A stretch of DNA of 64,000 nucleotides from Epiperipatus broadwayi (GCA_028023455.1 JAQFVV010000002.1:33675725-33739724); one strand, 5' to 3'. Counted from the stretch's first letter, positions 11,345 through 22,295 are shown. The notes: a model not told the origin generated them from the sequence alone. A program made the numbers and translations.

Positions 11345-11935
11345 GGTAATACAATATTTTTAATGAACTTCAAATGGAAATCTGGAATGTGTTGAATAAT
11401 CCATTTAAATCAACATAATTAAAAAACACCTTACCTAGAACAACTGCCCCATGCCAGGTGTCAAAGTAAACTGATAAGCTGATGCATCCAAAAGGAGGAT
11501 CCTTTCTTAAATGCCACTCTAGATCTAACATAGAGATCAAAGTACTGCAGTTTACATTTATAGGTGTAAGAAATCAAAGTATAATCAAAATTTTTGAATT
11601 TTCTTACTATATAATAATTCCCTCCATTGGTAGGTTATATATTGTAATACAATATTTTTAATGAATGTTTAAATGGAAATCTTGAATGTTGTAGTAATCC
11701 ATTTAAATTAACTTAATTAGAAAGCATATAACCTAGAACAACTGCCCCACCCCAAGAGTCAAAGAAAAGTGACATGCTGATGGATCTAAAAAAGAGAATC
11801 CAAAATAAAAGAGGATCTTCTTTTAAATATCACTCTGATAGTTTACTTTGACTCTTGGCCTGGAGCAGTTGTTCTAGGTTGCGCTTTCTAAATAAGTTGA
11901 TTTAAATGGATTACTCAACACATTCGAGATTTCAC
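11345..11935. repeat. Composite direct and inverted repeat
   Basis: Two direct copies begin GTAATACAATATTTTTAATG (at about 11346 and 11641) and run about 190 bases, each containing CCTAGAACAACTGCCCCA and GTCAAAG. A third, inverted copy of the same unit's inner half lies at about 11835-11930 (GACTCTTGGCCTGGAGCAGT). So the block is head-to-tail then tail-to-head. No coding sequence or ribozyme core is seen. It is likely a non-autonomous element with internal duplication. Confidence 0.75.
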
Positions 11936-11959
11936 ACATACACACATATATATATATAT

Positions 11960-12370
11960 ACACACATATAAACATTAAAAGCATAAAGCTAAACTAGTCA
12001 ATAAGTAATCAAAATTACCCCAAATTTACAACTCAAACAGACTAGCCAAAAAAATAAGCTCTAAAACACAATCAATAGTTTCACTGCTACACAACTTCTC
12101 AAGTGTAAAGAACTACCAAATAACAACATATTTAAACTAAACATTACCCACAATTCCACTTACCTCCCATCCACCCTTAATATTAAAAGAACTTTCAAAA
12201 ATAAGTTAACTGCTTTAAAATCATAAATTTTTAACAATAAAGATTCTTTAATTCTTCTTTTAATTTCATTTCTCTCAAAGAAGACAACCTTAGTTTCATC
12301 AAAATTAATAATGTGGCTTAAAGCAAAACTAAGATATTTATTTCTAACTCTACTTTTATGTACAATATCA
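11960..12370 (-). pseudogene. PLE 3' fragment (GIY-YIG C-terminus)
   Basis: Minus strand is a diverged copy of the fragment at 14262-14630. It contains the coding block corresponding to 'IDFDEAKVVFFERNEIKR' and the downstream segment TTACACTTGAGAAGT...GTAGCAGTGAAAC. That segment is placed like the hammerhead of other PLEs but lacks a clean CUGANGA. It is interrupted and is an old, short 3'-end insertion. Confidence 0.65.
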
Positions 12371-12374
12371 CATT

Positions 12375-12930
12375 ACAGGAGCAATAACCTTTTCTCATAC
12401 TATTTGCATATATGTGTGAATCTATTGTAAAATTTGCCTTATAAATTTAAACTGAATTCATTCACACTTATTTTTCTATTAACTATAAAGACAGAAAATC
12501 TAACAAACATACTCAAATATTAACAAACCTTATCTGTTACAATCTGAGTGTAATTAAAAGTTTGCCTTACTTAATGTCACTTATCAGCTTTTCTCTTTTT
12601 ATAAGAACTAAGTAAACATAAATAAATTCACTAGATGTGTGCAAGGCAAATCGTAGATTAAAGAGTAGCGCACATATATTCAGTGTGTTGAAAGTTTATC
12701 ATTCCTGGGATTATATATTATTAGAAATGCATCAATTATTATTTATATATCCAATATTTTGTTATTTATTCATAAGGATAACAAAGTGAACAGTAATTAG
12801 TTTATATTGTGAAATTAGCTTATTTACCATATTAATCAAGCTGTGATAATATCTGATACAATTGGAAACTCTAAACCATATGTTAGATTTACTTACTTTA
12901 TAGGATCTGGAAAAGCAAATATAAATGGAT
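12375..12930. other. AT-rich stretch, no gene recognised
   Basis: No protein, RNA gene or clear repeat. It borders the PLE fragment on one side and the tandem block on the other. Confidence 0.4.
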
Positions 12931-13440
12931 TCATTTTGAACGTGCAAAACAAATCTGCCAATAGAGGGCACTGCATTGGGTACTTATGGATTAGTCCTGC
13001 ACTGATGAAAATTGCTAGCAACAAATAAATATAAAGACTAAATTAAGGACATTTATGATCTTCGATAAAGTAAACAAAGATATATATATATTATTTTTTG
13101 GTTTGTTTATCATTTATAAATTTATATTGTTAAAAGTTTATTTGTTGGAAAATCATTTCTCACCAAAAAACACAGCAAATGTGTGCTTGTTTCATTTCCA
13201 GTAAATAAAGTTATAGGTAGCCATTTTTAGAAATTAATCTTTGTAAGTTTATTTGGCAGAAGATAATTTCTCACAAAAAATGTAAATGTGTGTTTGTGGA
13301 TGTTTGTTTCATTTCCGCTAAATAAAGTTATAGGCCATCATTTTTCCAAATAAATCTTTAATTGATAGATTAAGTTTGTCAGGAAGTTATTTTCCATGCT
13401 CATGTGACATGTCAGTGCAGGACTAATATGTATGCACCAT
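12930..13440. repeat. Tandem repeat block of about 125 bp units
   Basis: Two adjacent units (about 13125-13245 and 13246-13370) share AAGTTTATTTG, TTTCTCACAAAAAA, TGTTTCATTTCC and TAAATAAAGTTATAGG. They are bordered by related blocks: TGGATTAGTCCTGCACTGAT at 12988 and its complement GTCAGTGCAGGACTAATA at 13411. So the tandem pair sits within a larger inverted repeat. No coding sense or ribozyme core is visible. Confidence 0.75.
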
Positions 13441-13743
13441 ATACTGTGCATTTATATAAATAAGGCAAGGAGAGTTTATCACTCATTTGGAATAAATAGC
13501 AATTAACCCTACTTGTAAAGCTAAATTATATACCATATTGAATGAGACTTTATTAATATTCAAAGGTAATTGGAAGTTTGCTTAATTGAATAAATATATT
13601 AAATTCATTTATCTAAAACAAATTAGAAATATAATTTGCTTCTGTATATGAACAGTTTTAATAATTAATGACTAATTTAAAAAAATATTTTATAAAATAA
13701 CAATTAGTTTATCTAATAAACATAGACCAGATATTAATTAAGA

Positions 13744-13747
<4 letters not shown>

Positions 13748-13825
<78 letters not shown>
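13748..13825. repeat. (TA)n microsatellite
   Basis: About 39 uninterrupted TA dinucleotides lie at the outer end of the palindromic PLE fragment. TA runs of this length extrude cruciforms easily, and assemblies often misestimate their length. Confidence 0.97.
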
Positions 13826-13828
<3 letters not shown>

Positions 13829-13999
13829 TTCAAACATATAAACTTACAAGCATAGTCAATATAAAATCAAAACTACCCCAAATCCAAAATTAAACCAGAC
13901 CAGCATAAAAATAATATTAAAACACAACCTAAGGTTTCACTGCTGCAAGCAGACTTCTCAAGTGTAAAGAACTACAAAAACTACACAATATATATAATA

Positions 14000-14228
14000 T
14001 TAAAAACTACCCACAAATCCATTCACTTCCCATCCACCCTTAATATTAAAAGAACTCTTAAATAAGTTAATTGCTTCAGAATAATAAATTTTCAATAATA
14101 AAGACTCTTTAATTCTTCTTTTGATTTCATTTCTTTCAAAGAAGACAACCTTAGCTTCATCAAAATCAATAGTGTGGCCTGTATCTTTTTCATGGATATA
14201 CAAAGCAGAACTAAGATATCTATTTTTA
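14000..14228 (-). pseudogene. PLE GIY-YIG C-terminal fragment, left arm
   Basis: Minus-strand frame contains HEKDTGHTIDFDEAKVVFF, ERNEIKRRIKESLLLKIYYS and FNIKGGWEVNGF. The S-x-L-x-x-H-x-x-x-x-x-H-x-I-D-F pattern is the usual segment after the GIY-YIG core in Penelope proteins (compare SALLLHTIDSGHKIDF in the PLE at 38-39 kb). The nuclease core and all reverse transcriptase are missing. Confidence 0.75.
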
Positions 14229-14261
14229 AATGAAAGAATAAAGGTTCATAAAAGTAGAGTT

Positions 14262-14489
14262 AAAAATAGATATCTTAGTTCTGCTTTGTATGTCCATGAA
14301 AAAGATACAGGCCACACTATTGATTTTGATGAAGCTAAGGTTGTCTTCTTTGAGAGAAATGAAATCAAAAGAAGAATTAAAGAGTCTTTATTATTGAAAA
14401 TTTATTATTCTGAAGCAATTAACTTATTTAAGAGTTCTTTTAATATTAAGGGTGGATGGGAAGTGAATGGATTTGTGGGTAGTTTTTAA
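14262..14489 (+). pseudogene. PLE GIY-YIG C-terminal fragment, right arm
   Basis: Inverted twin of the left arm, reading RYLSSALYVHEKDTGHTID, then FDEAKVVFFERNEIKRRIKE and ending NGFVGSF before a stop. An open frame runs through the palindrome centre from 14121, but its first 45 residues are only antisense of the other arm and are not protein. The downstream 3' segment near 14530-14560 (TTGAGAAGTCTGCTTGTAGC then AGTGAAACC) sits where PLE hammerheads lie, with helix II CTGC/GCAG visible but a damaged CUGANGA. Confidence 0.75.
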
Positions 14490-14639
14490 TATTATATATA
14501 TTGTGTAGTTTTTGTAGTTCTTTACACTTGAGAAGTCTGCTTGTAGCAGTGAAACCTTAGGTTGTGTTTTAATATTATTTTTATGCTGGTCTGGTTTAAT
14601 TTTGGATTTGGGGTAGTTTTGATATATATATATTAATTC

Positions 14640-15354
14640 TATGATTCTTGTAATGTATGATTTGGGGATTGATAAACGTTCCTCGTGCTGTTATGTCACA
14701 GCATTATTTTTTTTTATAAAGTATACATTGTACAGACTTAAACCTTGCATTTATATATGTAATATATGTGGAATTCTAACTCAGACCTTCACACGACCCA
14801 CAACTCTCATTGCCATCTTATACTGCTCACCCACCTGATCACACACGTTGAAAAGATGTTATAAAGTATGTAAATGTAAAATGAATCCATTTATGTTTAT
14901 TTTTTTCCAGTTCTTTTAAACGTGGTATTCTAATAAGTAGTATTAAAAAATAATACCATCATTTAATAAATTTGATGTGTAGACATAGATGGCGCTACAG
15001 TTTTTGAACATAGATTATTACACATATGCTTTGTTTTCAAGATATAAGATCTATTAACATTGAACAATAAATTATATCTGCTTAGTACTGATCTTAGGCT
15101 TATTATTTGAAAAAATAACAGACTTTTAGAGCAACCTAAATTAGGCATCTATTATGTCTAAATTTTCATTTACAATAAATTTATAACAAATTACTAAACA
15201 TTAAATAAAAAACCTATAAGTCTTATTTTACAGTCGAATACATGAAAAAAAAAAATAAGACACCATTTTGAGATAACTAACACCAATTCTTGATTATATA
15301 CATAAATAATTTAATAAAAATGAATTTAAGATATTTCACCAATGAATACATAGT
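14640..15354. other. AT-rich stretch, no gene recognised
   Basis: No convincing protein or RNA gene. The short open frame at 14641-14838 has no recognisable motif. TAGATGGCGCTACAG at 14987 resembles a short motif also seen at 5250 (TAGATGGCGCTGTG), but these isolated matches do not define an element. Confidence 0.4.
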
Positions 15355-15475
15355 TTACACAGAGGCTAAACTCTCCATACAGTAGTGCCACCAGTGCAAT
15401 GTATGCACTGCTGTATGGAGTGTTTGGCCTCTGTGTAAACAATTTGTGTAATCATAAAAAATGGTTATCATGTGA
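15355..15475 (-). mobile_element. Minimal HHR1 hairpin
   Basis: A near-perfect hairpin: GTTTACACAGAGGC plus CTCCATACAGTAGTGCCACC pairs with the segment up to GGCCTCTGTGTAAAC. The right flank carries GGTTATCATGTGATGTTTAG, the HHR1 outer end in minus orientation. All central sequence, including the ribozyme, is deleted, leaving only the terminal arms. It shows that the arms alone can persist as a compact unit. Confidence 0.75.
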
Positions 15476-15769
15476 TGTTTAGTGGTTAAAATGTTATAGT
15501 TGTAAACTCTAATATTTGTGTTAATATGAAAATAGTCCGCCCTAATTTGCATAGTTTACTTCTTAAAAATGAAGGTTTAGACCTTTGAAAGCGCTCAAAT
15601 AAATCGATAAAAAGTTCGTCATTCGTTTGATTTACGGTGATTATATATATTTAAGTTATACGTATGTGTTTTCATATTAACACAAATATTAGAGTTTACA
15701 AATATATTTTTCTAACACACAGTTGAACGTTTAAGTATTACAATATCATAGTTGATATATATATAGAAT

Positions 15770-16030
15770 TGGATGGTGGAGTAGATTGAAGCCCGTCCAT
15801 TAAAGTTTGAAAATTGTCTATCTTAATGTAAACTGAGCACTGATTATATATATATGTGTGGGAAATGATAATCTGGATCAACTGATGAGTGCTGGTTCAG
15901 CATGAAATACAGATATTGGAGATCATTTATATTTTTCACATGTGTGTAGTCATGTGTATTGGTTGTATGAGATAGATTATACAGTTGAAGAGAGCTTAAA
16001 AGTCTGTGTTCAAATCCTCTATAATTATAG
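15770..16030 (+). mobile_element. HHR2 element, single arm
   Basis: Plus-strand copy of the family seen in palindromic form at 61745-62345. It contains TGAAGCCCGTCCATTAAAGT, CTATCTTAATGTAAACTGAG, the hammerhead block, TTTTTCACATGTGTGTAGTC, TGTATTGGTTGTATGAGAT and AAGTCTGTGTTCAAATCC. The reverse-oriented second arm is absent. Confidence 0.75.
15864..15927 (+). ncRNA. Hammerhead ribozyme motif (HHR2)
   Basis: Core CTGATGA at 15882-15888. Helix II is TGCTG-GTT-CAGCA, five pairs, followed by T and then GAAA (15904-15907). The helix III segment is ATACAGAT, a near palindrome (ATACGTAT in other copies). Helix I is TCAA before the core with TTGG after it, extended by ATGAT with ATCAT across an internal loop. 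All catalytic-core positions are consensus. Self-cleavage itself is not shown by sequence. Confidence 0.65.
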
Positions 16031-16034
16031 ACAT

Positions 16035-16550
16035 ATATGACAAACGGAGCTTAGAAAGAAGTTTGTTGTTAACTGAAAGGGGGCCCTTTGATTCCTCTTT
16101 GAGCTCTTAAATGATATAAAGAGAGCGAATGCTTAATGTTCACCTAATATGATCTTGCCAGGTGGTATATGAACATTGATGGGCTGCTCATGAACATGCA
16201 TCATCCAGTGTGGTGAGTTCATTGACTTTTTATCTCTGAGTTTAAGATCAAGAAACATCATGATCTTTTTGTTCATTTTGAATGGTAGCTCTTAACTAAA
16301 ATAACAATTGAGTTTTCTTGAAGGTAGAGTAAATGTATGAATGAATACTATTTTAAAAAATAGATATATCATGACAGACAAAACTAAATTATGGTCCTTA
16401 TTCCCAGGAGATTTGAATGTTTCCAACCAAAAACAGTTGATGGCCAAGAGAGAAGAATGCTAAAAATCCATTGACTGCAAAACCACACTATTATTTGATG
16501 ACAATCTTTTATTTAGGTACTTTAAACTGTGGATCATTTTCAAGTGAAGG
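16035..16550. other. Unassigned sequence upstream of RTE relic
   Basis: No clear gene. Parts may be 5' untranslated region of the RTE relic that follows, but decay prevents a call. GGGGCCCTTTGATTCC near 16081 is a locally GC-richer patch. Confidence 0.35.
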
Positions 16551-16554
16551 ATGA

Positions 16555-18680
16555 TTGTAAGAATTAAATGGGACATTGTTAGATTTTATAAAATTAAAAG
16601 AAAGAAGAGACAATTGATTTATAAAGTGGATATAAACTATAATACAAAAGCATAAGTGAAATAGGATTCATTATAAATACCAGACTGTCAAGATTAGTTA
16701 TTCAACTTAATAACAGATACTAAATGCAGATAATTCAGATTAATGCTCCAACGAGTTCTTATAGTGATGAAGTAGGAGAGGATTTTTATATGGAGTACAA
16801 AAAGCTTTTGATCAGACCAAATGACATTTTAAATTTGTCATGGGAAACTTTATTGCTAGAATTGATAAACAATTGAAAGTGCTAAAGATAAATTTGGTTA
16901 TGGTAATAGAAATGAGAAAGGACGTAAACTTGTGAAATTTGCCGAAAAGAAAAACTTTATATTACAAATTCTTTTCTTTTTTTGAGAAAAATTTTAAACA
17001 GAAATGGATATGGAATCATCCAAATAAAGATATTGCAGAATTGAATTATATTTTGACTAGCAGAAAATATGTGTTTCAAGATTCAACACAAATAGTGATT
17101 ATCAATTAGTGAGATGTAAGACATGTTGATGCAAAACTAGAAAGACAAAAATTAATAAGAACAACAGAATTCACAGTTGATATTCCTAATCTTTAGAAAC
17201 ATTTCAATGAATTTAAATTAGAACTTGCAAATCGTTTTCAAATACTAACCCATTTGGAACATGATTCAGATTTGAAAAAAATCAATAGGAAGATAACTGG
17301 TACACTATTAAAACTGTCACAAAGATAGCTGATACAGAAAAACAGCAATTGATCAAGAAAAATTCTACTAAGACAATATAATTTATGATGAGCAAATCGA
17401 ATATAAAAATATATAAAAATAATTTCTCAAGTACTGTATATAGAATTTTGTAAAATGACACAAAAATAGGTAATAACAATATAAGAAAATATAACTGTGA
17501 AATAGTAACAAAAGCTATAGAAGAGAATAAAAGCATCAAAAGTGTATAACATCTTGGTGTTGAAAGGAAATATATTTCTGTAATAAGAAGAAAAGATGGA
17601 ACTATTATTAAAGAGATGACATTATGAAATATATGGAAGAGTTCTACAAAGAATTATAAAATAATAAAGAACAAGAAAAAGTATTCTGTACAACTACTAT
17701 AGCTTCTGATTTGACCAGGATTTTTAATGAAGAAATGAGACAAAATTAAATCTATGAAAAAGCTCCAAATAATGATGGAATTATAACTGATATCTTAAAG
17801 AAATTGTTGGCTAAGTTATATACCAAATGTCTAAGTGATAAAGGTGTACCAGTTGATTGGAAGATTGCAGTATTAATATTGATATTTAAGAAAAGTGATA
17901 AAGAAAATATTAGAAATTGAGACCTGCCTATCAGTTTTTTATCAGTTCTATGCAAAATTTTTACCAAGATAATTACAACTTGTTTAAAACAAACATTGTA
18001 TTTTAACCAACCAAAGGAACAAGCTGGATTTAAAAGTGGTTTTAGATGGTGGCTCACATCCAGAGAAAGAACAAATGAATATTAATTGCCATTATGCTTT
18101 GGATTTGTTAATTATAAAAAGGCATTTGATTCTATAAGCATTTATCTAGTGATTTACGCATTGGATCACCAAGATATAGACTTAGAATATTGTTATACTG
18201 AGTAAAATATTTATCAAAATACAACAGCAATAGATTACATAATAATACTATGAAAAGTGTATGATAGACTAACTCCATATCTCAAAACTTTTTACAGCAG
18301 GTTTGCAAAAAGTATTGTGAATTAAAATGGAAAGTTAAGAAAATAAAAGGCAATGACGATTATTTAAGTCATCTAGATTTTGAAGTTGAGGTAATTGTTT
18401 TTGGAAATAATGCTTCAGAGTTTCAGGAAATGTTGCAAGAGTTATCAGATGAAAATAAGAAAGTAGGACTAAAGGTAAGTAAATGTTAAAAAGACCAAGG
18501 TAGTATATTTAAAACTGATATGATGAATTAGAAAAAGTTAACAACTACAAATATCTTGGTCAGATTAATAATATATGTGGAAACATAATAAATGAAATTA
18601 ATTATAAACTTAAACTTGTATGAAGTTTTTTATGAAGTAACTTAAGATTAAAAGGAAATTCTATATAAAAACTACAAAAT
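16555..18680 (+). pseudogene. RTE-like LINE, decayed endonuclease and reverse transcriptase
   Basis: Shifting among the three plus frames recovers most of a single-ORF LINE. The APE-type endonuclease gives GFIINTRLSRLVIQLNNRY, QINAPTSSYSDEVGEDFYME, KFVMGNFIARID (GDFNARIG in intact relatives), GYGNRNEKGRKLVKFAEKKN and W-I-W-N-H-P-N. The reverse transcriptase gives APNNDGIITDILKKLLAKL, VPVDWKIAVLILIFKKSDKE, QAGFKSGF and FVNYKKAFDSI. The catalytic FADD box has become FEVE, then VNNYKYLGQI. Many stops and frameshifts and the lost catalytic Asp pair show long inactivity. Layout and block wording fit the RTE group, known for one ORF and short 3' ends. The C-terminal tail seen at 9.9 kb is missing, so its 3' end is cut. 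Confidence 0.85.
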
Positions 18681-18889
18681 ATTTTATTGTTCAAATATAA
18701 AATGTCTGGAATATTTAGTCTTCCAAAACATTGCTTATTTATTATTTCATAAAAAATATTTAATTGCTGATCACAAGGTGACTTGATTATTTTACATAAA
18801 AATTACTTTACATTTATTTGATACTAATATATTTAACTTTAACTTTTAAAGGCAAATATAGTAAATCTAGCCAGCAATGAGATATATTA

Positions 18890-19258
18890 AAACAGGCAAA
18901 ACTCTTCATACAGTAGTGCCACTCAGTGCAAACCAGAGTAATTAATGGATGCCAGAAGGCTTGTGCATAAAATCCCTATCTAGTGCCTACTCATCCAATA
19001 TTCCCAGACTAGTTTCTAGCTTGTAGCTTTCATAGTGATGAGCCTTGGATCTGAGAGCACTGCACCCAGAAAAGCCACAAGCTAGAAACTAGTCTAGGGA
19101 TATTGGATGAGTAGGCACTAGATAGGGATTTTATGCACAAGCCTTCTGGCATTCATTGATTGCTTTGGCTTGCACTGAGTGGCACTACTGTATGGATTTT
19201 TGTCTATAACAGTTATGAGCAAGCATAAGAAATAGTGGTCATGTGATGTTTAGTGGTT
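18890..19258 (-). mobile_element. HHR1 foldback element with 15-bp target duplication
   Basis: Exact direct repeats CAATGAGATATATTA at 18875-18889 and 19259-19273 flank it. Both arms are present (CAGTAGTGCCACTCAGTGCA left, TGCACTGAGTGGCACTACTG right), and the minus-oriented outer end is at 19205-19258 (GTGGTCATGTGATGTTTAGT). Two inverted hammerhead remnants face each other. The left one reads CACTATGAAAGC in place of the core, and the right one keeps GAAACTAGTC but lost CUGANGA. The junction near 19060 looks like an internal deletion that removed the ribozyme 5' halves. Confidence 0.9.
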
Positions 19259-19559
19259 CAATGAGATATATTATAACAGGACTACAGAAAACAACCTGTA
19301 GTATAAATATTTTATAATTGGAATGCAATATGATGGTTTATAAAGCAAAAAATAATCGAATAATTAGATTATTGGTAGATTATGTTACATTTGAAAATCA
19401 GAAGTGACAGATTGAAGTTCAATTAATGAACCTTTACTTTTCAAATTCATCACTCAACCACAGTATTAAATCACACATTACATTAAAACTAATTAAACAT
19501 TGAGAGTCAAGTTATTTATTAAAGTATTTTAAAATATTTTAAATACTCATAGTTATATT

Positions 19560-19740
19560 CTTTTAGCCACACACGCCCTTTAAATAAAGAAAGGCCTGAA
19601 TTTTGCGCCATAGCTATATTCTTTTAGCCACACTCAATAAAGAAAGGCTTGAATTTTGTACCCATTCAAAAGGAGCGACTGCAAATTTCAAGCTATTCTT
19701 TATTTACAGGGGGAGTCTGACTAAAAGAATATACTTTAGG
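19560..19740. repeat. Foldback repeat with AAAGAAAGGC units
   Basis: Two direct units share ATTCTTTTAGCCACAC and AATAAAGAAAGGCNTGAATTT (about 19557-19605 and 19616-19660). The region up to GACTAAAAGAATATA (about 19722-19736) is an inverted partner. The block resembles a small non-autonomous DNA transposon with AT-rich ends. No flanking duplication was identified. Confidence 0.55.
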
Positions 19741-20214
19741 ATGTTTAAAATATTTTATATAGATTTCAAGTAGTGTTAGGCATTATTTCTATTTAAAATT
19801 ATTTTGTATATGTATGTTTATACTCTCTGCTTGAAGGCAAATTGAATAAATAGGCAAGAGAATACTATGAAGAAATGATCATTATTGGTCATGGCTTTCC
19901 CATTGCTTTCCACCATAATAGTAAAAAGTTTTATATGACTTTAATAACAATTAAATGGTTTGTTTGAGCTCTGAGACTGCCACCCTCCGGACTCTAAACA
20001 ATACAGGGTGGGACTTAAAAGTTAATTAAATTACTATTTAAAAAGAAAAATATATTAAACTAAAATCAATTAATTAACCTGCAAAACTTTAATTTAGCAA
20101 TAAAATAAGTAATTTTTCCATGCATATAAAAACAAAAATTAGGTACCATGTGTATACATATAAATGTATGTAAATTCATTGAAGTTAGTTAACACTTAGA
20201 CAGTACCAATATCA

Positions 20215-20370
20215 ATGACAAACAACAATCTCAATCTGTTGTCAAGGTAACCTCCCTTATTGTTAAAAGATTGCCTTGACAACAGATTGAGATTGTTGAT
20301 TGAAAGCAATCATCACTTAAACAATTCTAATATTAATAACAATCTCAATCTGTTGTCAAGGCAATCTTGT
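20215..20370. repeat. Three-fold inverted repeat AATCTCAATCTGTTGTCAAG
   Basis: The 20-base block AATCTCAATCTGTTGTCAAG occurs at about 20228, as reverse complement at about 20273-20296, and again in direct sense at about 20341-20360, so alternative hairpins can form. A relative at 55800-55905 keeps AACCAGTCAACACTTAGACA and CAAACTGTTGTCATGGCAAC. It is probably a small foldback MITE. Confidence 0.75.
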
Positions 20371-20789
20371 AATAATAAAGGTGAAAATCTATCTTCATTT
20401 ACGGTCTAAAATGTTTATACTTGATTACAGAAAGTAAAATTATTGATGTAAATAAATTTAAATAAACATCATTAAAATGATAAAAAAATAATTCTAAAAT
20501 AATTTTAACACAGTGAAACATATACTTTTATTATGAGAAGTTATGGAGAAGAAGTGTAAGCTGCCTTTATGCAGATTTATAGATTATGAAAAGACATTCA
20601 TTTGTGTAAACACTTCCATAATGATTAAAGCATTAAACCATCTGAATTAAGAATTAAGTTATTGTCATGTTATGAAGATTGTTTATCAAAATTCCAACAC
20701 CAGTGATTAAATTACATGCCAATACTAATAAGATTGACACACATATAATTATTCAAAACAATACAATAATGAATGCAGTAAAAAATATT

Positions 20790-21300
20790 TAAAAAAAAAA
20801 CAAATATATATCATAATTTAATAGAAGTACTTTCAACTATCTATGTAGTCATTATCAACTAGATTCAAATTGTATTACAAAAAAGATCATTACAAATGTA
20901 TACAAAAAGAATTACATCATACATCAATTTTCCCACAATTCATTAATTTTTATATTAGGAGCCTGTCTATTTATCAAATGTTGCTTTCCATTTTTTTATT
21001 AACATAGCTTCTTTAATTTTATGTTTATTATTATTTCTTTCAATACACAAAATCTTAACTTTATTGAAATCAAAACCATAATTACATGTAACATTATGAT
21101 CAAAAAATACTAAAGGTGATATGTCATCATTTCTAACATTCTCTTGGCTTAATTTTTGTACTCGTTTATATAACAACCAATGCAATGTAATGGTTTTTTG
21201 TAATACAATTTGAATCTAGTTGATAAAGACTATTTAAATAGTTGAAAGTACTTTTATTAAATTATGGTATATATTTGTTTTTTAAATATTTTTTAGTGTA
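20790..21300 (-). mobile_element. PLE tail flanked by inverted terminal copies
   Basis: Outer arms at about 20795-20895 and 21190-21300 are reverse complements (TAGAAGTACTTTCAACTATC versus TAGTTGAAAGTACTTTTATT). Between them is the end of a PLE coding region on the minus strand. The layout is the same as in the better preserved PLE at 38-39.45 kb. Confidence 0.75.
20967..21185 (-). pseudogene. PLE GIY-YIG C-terminal fragment
   Basis: The frame reads LSQENVRNDDISPLVFFDHN, then YGFDFNKVKILCIERNNNKH and KIKEAMLIKKWKATFD. The spacing S-x-L-x-x-H-x-x-x-x-x-x-G-F-D-F then K-I-x-x-x-E-R-x-x-x-x-x-R/K-I-K-E-A matches the region after the GIY-YIG core in Penelope proteins. The nuclease catalytic half and the reverse transcriptase are missing. 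It belongs to a family different from the 14 kb and 38 kb PLEs. Confidence 0.7.
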
Positions 21301-21394
21301 TTAATTATTGTATGTTTTGAATAATTATATATATTTTATTATAATTAGAATACAGACATTGATTAATAATTTATATATATAAGGGTGTTTCAAA

Positions 21395-22115
21395 GGGAGT
21401 CAATATCTCCAAAACGTTTTGACATATTTTTATGGGAAGTATTTTGTGGATTGCAATGGGAAATTAAGGAGAAAAAGATAAACAGATCTTATTTAAGGCA
21501 TCTGGTTGTGTATATAATGTCTTTTTTTTTTTTGCAAATAATGCTTTAGCATTTCATGAAATGTTTCAAAAGCTGTCAGAGGAAAACAAGAAAAGGGCAT
21601 AGAAATAAATTTTTAAAAGACTAAAATAATGTACATTGGCCTTTCACAAAAGGAAAAACTAAAGATTGATAAAGATGAATTAAAAAAGGTTAAAAACTAC
21701 AAATTTGGTCAGATTACTAATAAAGATATAAACATAATGGATGAAATTAATCATAGAATTAAATTTAGATAGCACTCTTTTCATAGGAGTAACGTAACAT
21801 TTAAAGAAAATATGCATATGGATTTTTGATTCTTTATACATGAATTGGAGACTTTGATATTTAACAGAAGAGCAATGCAAAAACTTCATGTCATGCAATG
21901 AAGATATATATAATTTTCCTCTTCTTCTTTTCCTTATGTATTGATTTATATATCATACCATTTCCAAACATCTTAAGGTTGGAAATGGTATGATAATGAA
22001 GATAGTATGTTAGAAGTTAGAATGAGAGAATGAAAGTAAAATACATTAGGGAAAAAAATAACAGATATTACTTACACCACTGAAATAATTAAAAGACTGA
22101 TATGGAGCTAGGCTG
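21395..22115 (+). pseudogene. RTE-like LINE, reverse transcriptase 3' part
   Basis: Starts with a relic of the GVRQGDxISP box (GVSKGVNIS), continues QWEIKEKKINRSYLRHL, then the usual finger sequence FHEMFQKLSEENKKR, DELKKVKNYKFGQITN and EINHRIKF, and ends near TEIIKRLIWS followed by a damaged W-A-G. The order parallels 18290-18600 and 9545-10080, so it is a third RTE copy cut at the 5' side in the middle of the polymerase. A palindrome at about 21955-21995 (CATACCATTTCC / GGAAATGGTATG) interrupts it. Confidence 0.7.
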
Positions 22116-22172
22116 GACTGTTACAAATATAATATAAAGAGCGTGGTAATAGCTTTAAACAAGCTCTTCTGA

Positions 22173-22295
22173 TAAATGCCGCAAGAGAAAGCATTTAAAA
22201 TCCCCATCTAGAACTATCCCTATCAGCTCTAAACTATTTTGGGAGTAGGGATAATTCTAGATACAGATTTTAAATGCTTTCTCTTGTGGCATTAG
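22173..22295. repeat. Hairpin with 48-base arms
   Basis: The left arm TAAATGCCGCAAGAGAAAGC... (22173-22221) pairs with the right arm ending CTTTCTCTTGTGGCATTA (22247-22295), with few mismatches and a loop of about 25 bases. The inner part AAAATCCCCATCTAGAAC resembles the AAAATCCCTATCTAGTGC segment of HHR1, so this may be a distant relative lacking the ribozyme. Confidence 0.75.

Larger units (their letters stand above)
13850..14640. mobile_element. Palindromic PLE 3'-end fragment
   Basis: The left arm (about 13850-14228) and right arm (about 14262-14635) are near-perfect reverse complements separated by about 33 bases. Each arm holds the last part of a PLE coding region plus its 3' untranslated segment. 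The two copies are joined 5'-to-5', so the element reads as inward-truncated halves facing apart. Similarity between arms is very high, so the inversion is much younger than other PLE fragments here or has been homogenised. Inverted terminal copies are a known feature of PLE insertions. Confidence 0.85.

Noticed and set aside
13748-13825. CRISPR-like or satellite array
   Set aside because: A plain TA dinucleotide run without spacers. No CRISPR array is visible anywhere in the window.
14121-14489. 122-codon open frame as one protein
   Set aside because: It runs across a palindrome centre. Its first third is antisense of the PLE arm, so only 14262-14489 is coding relic.
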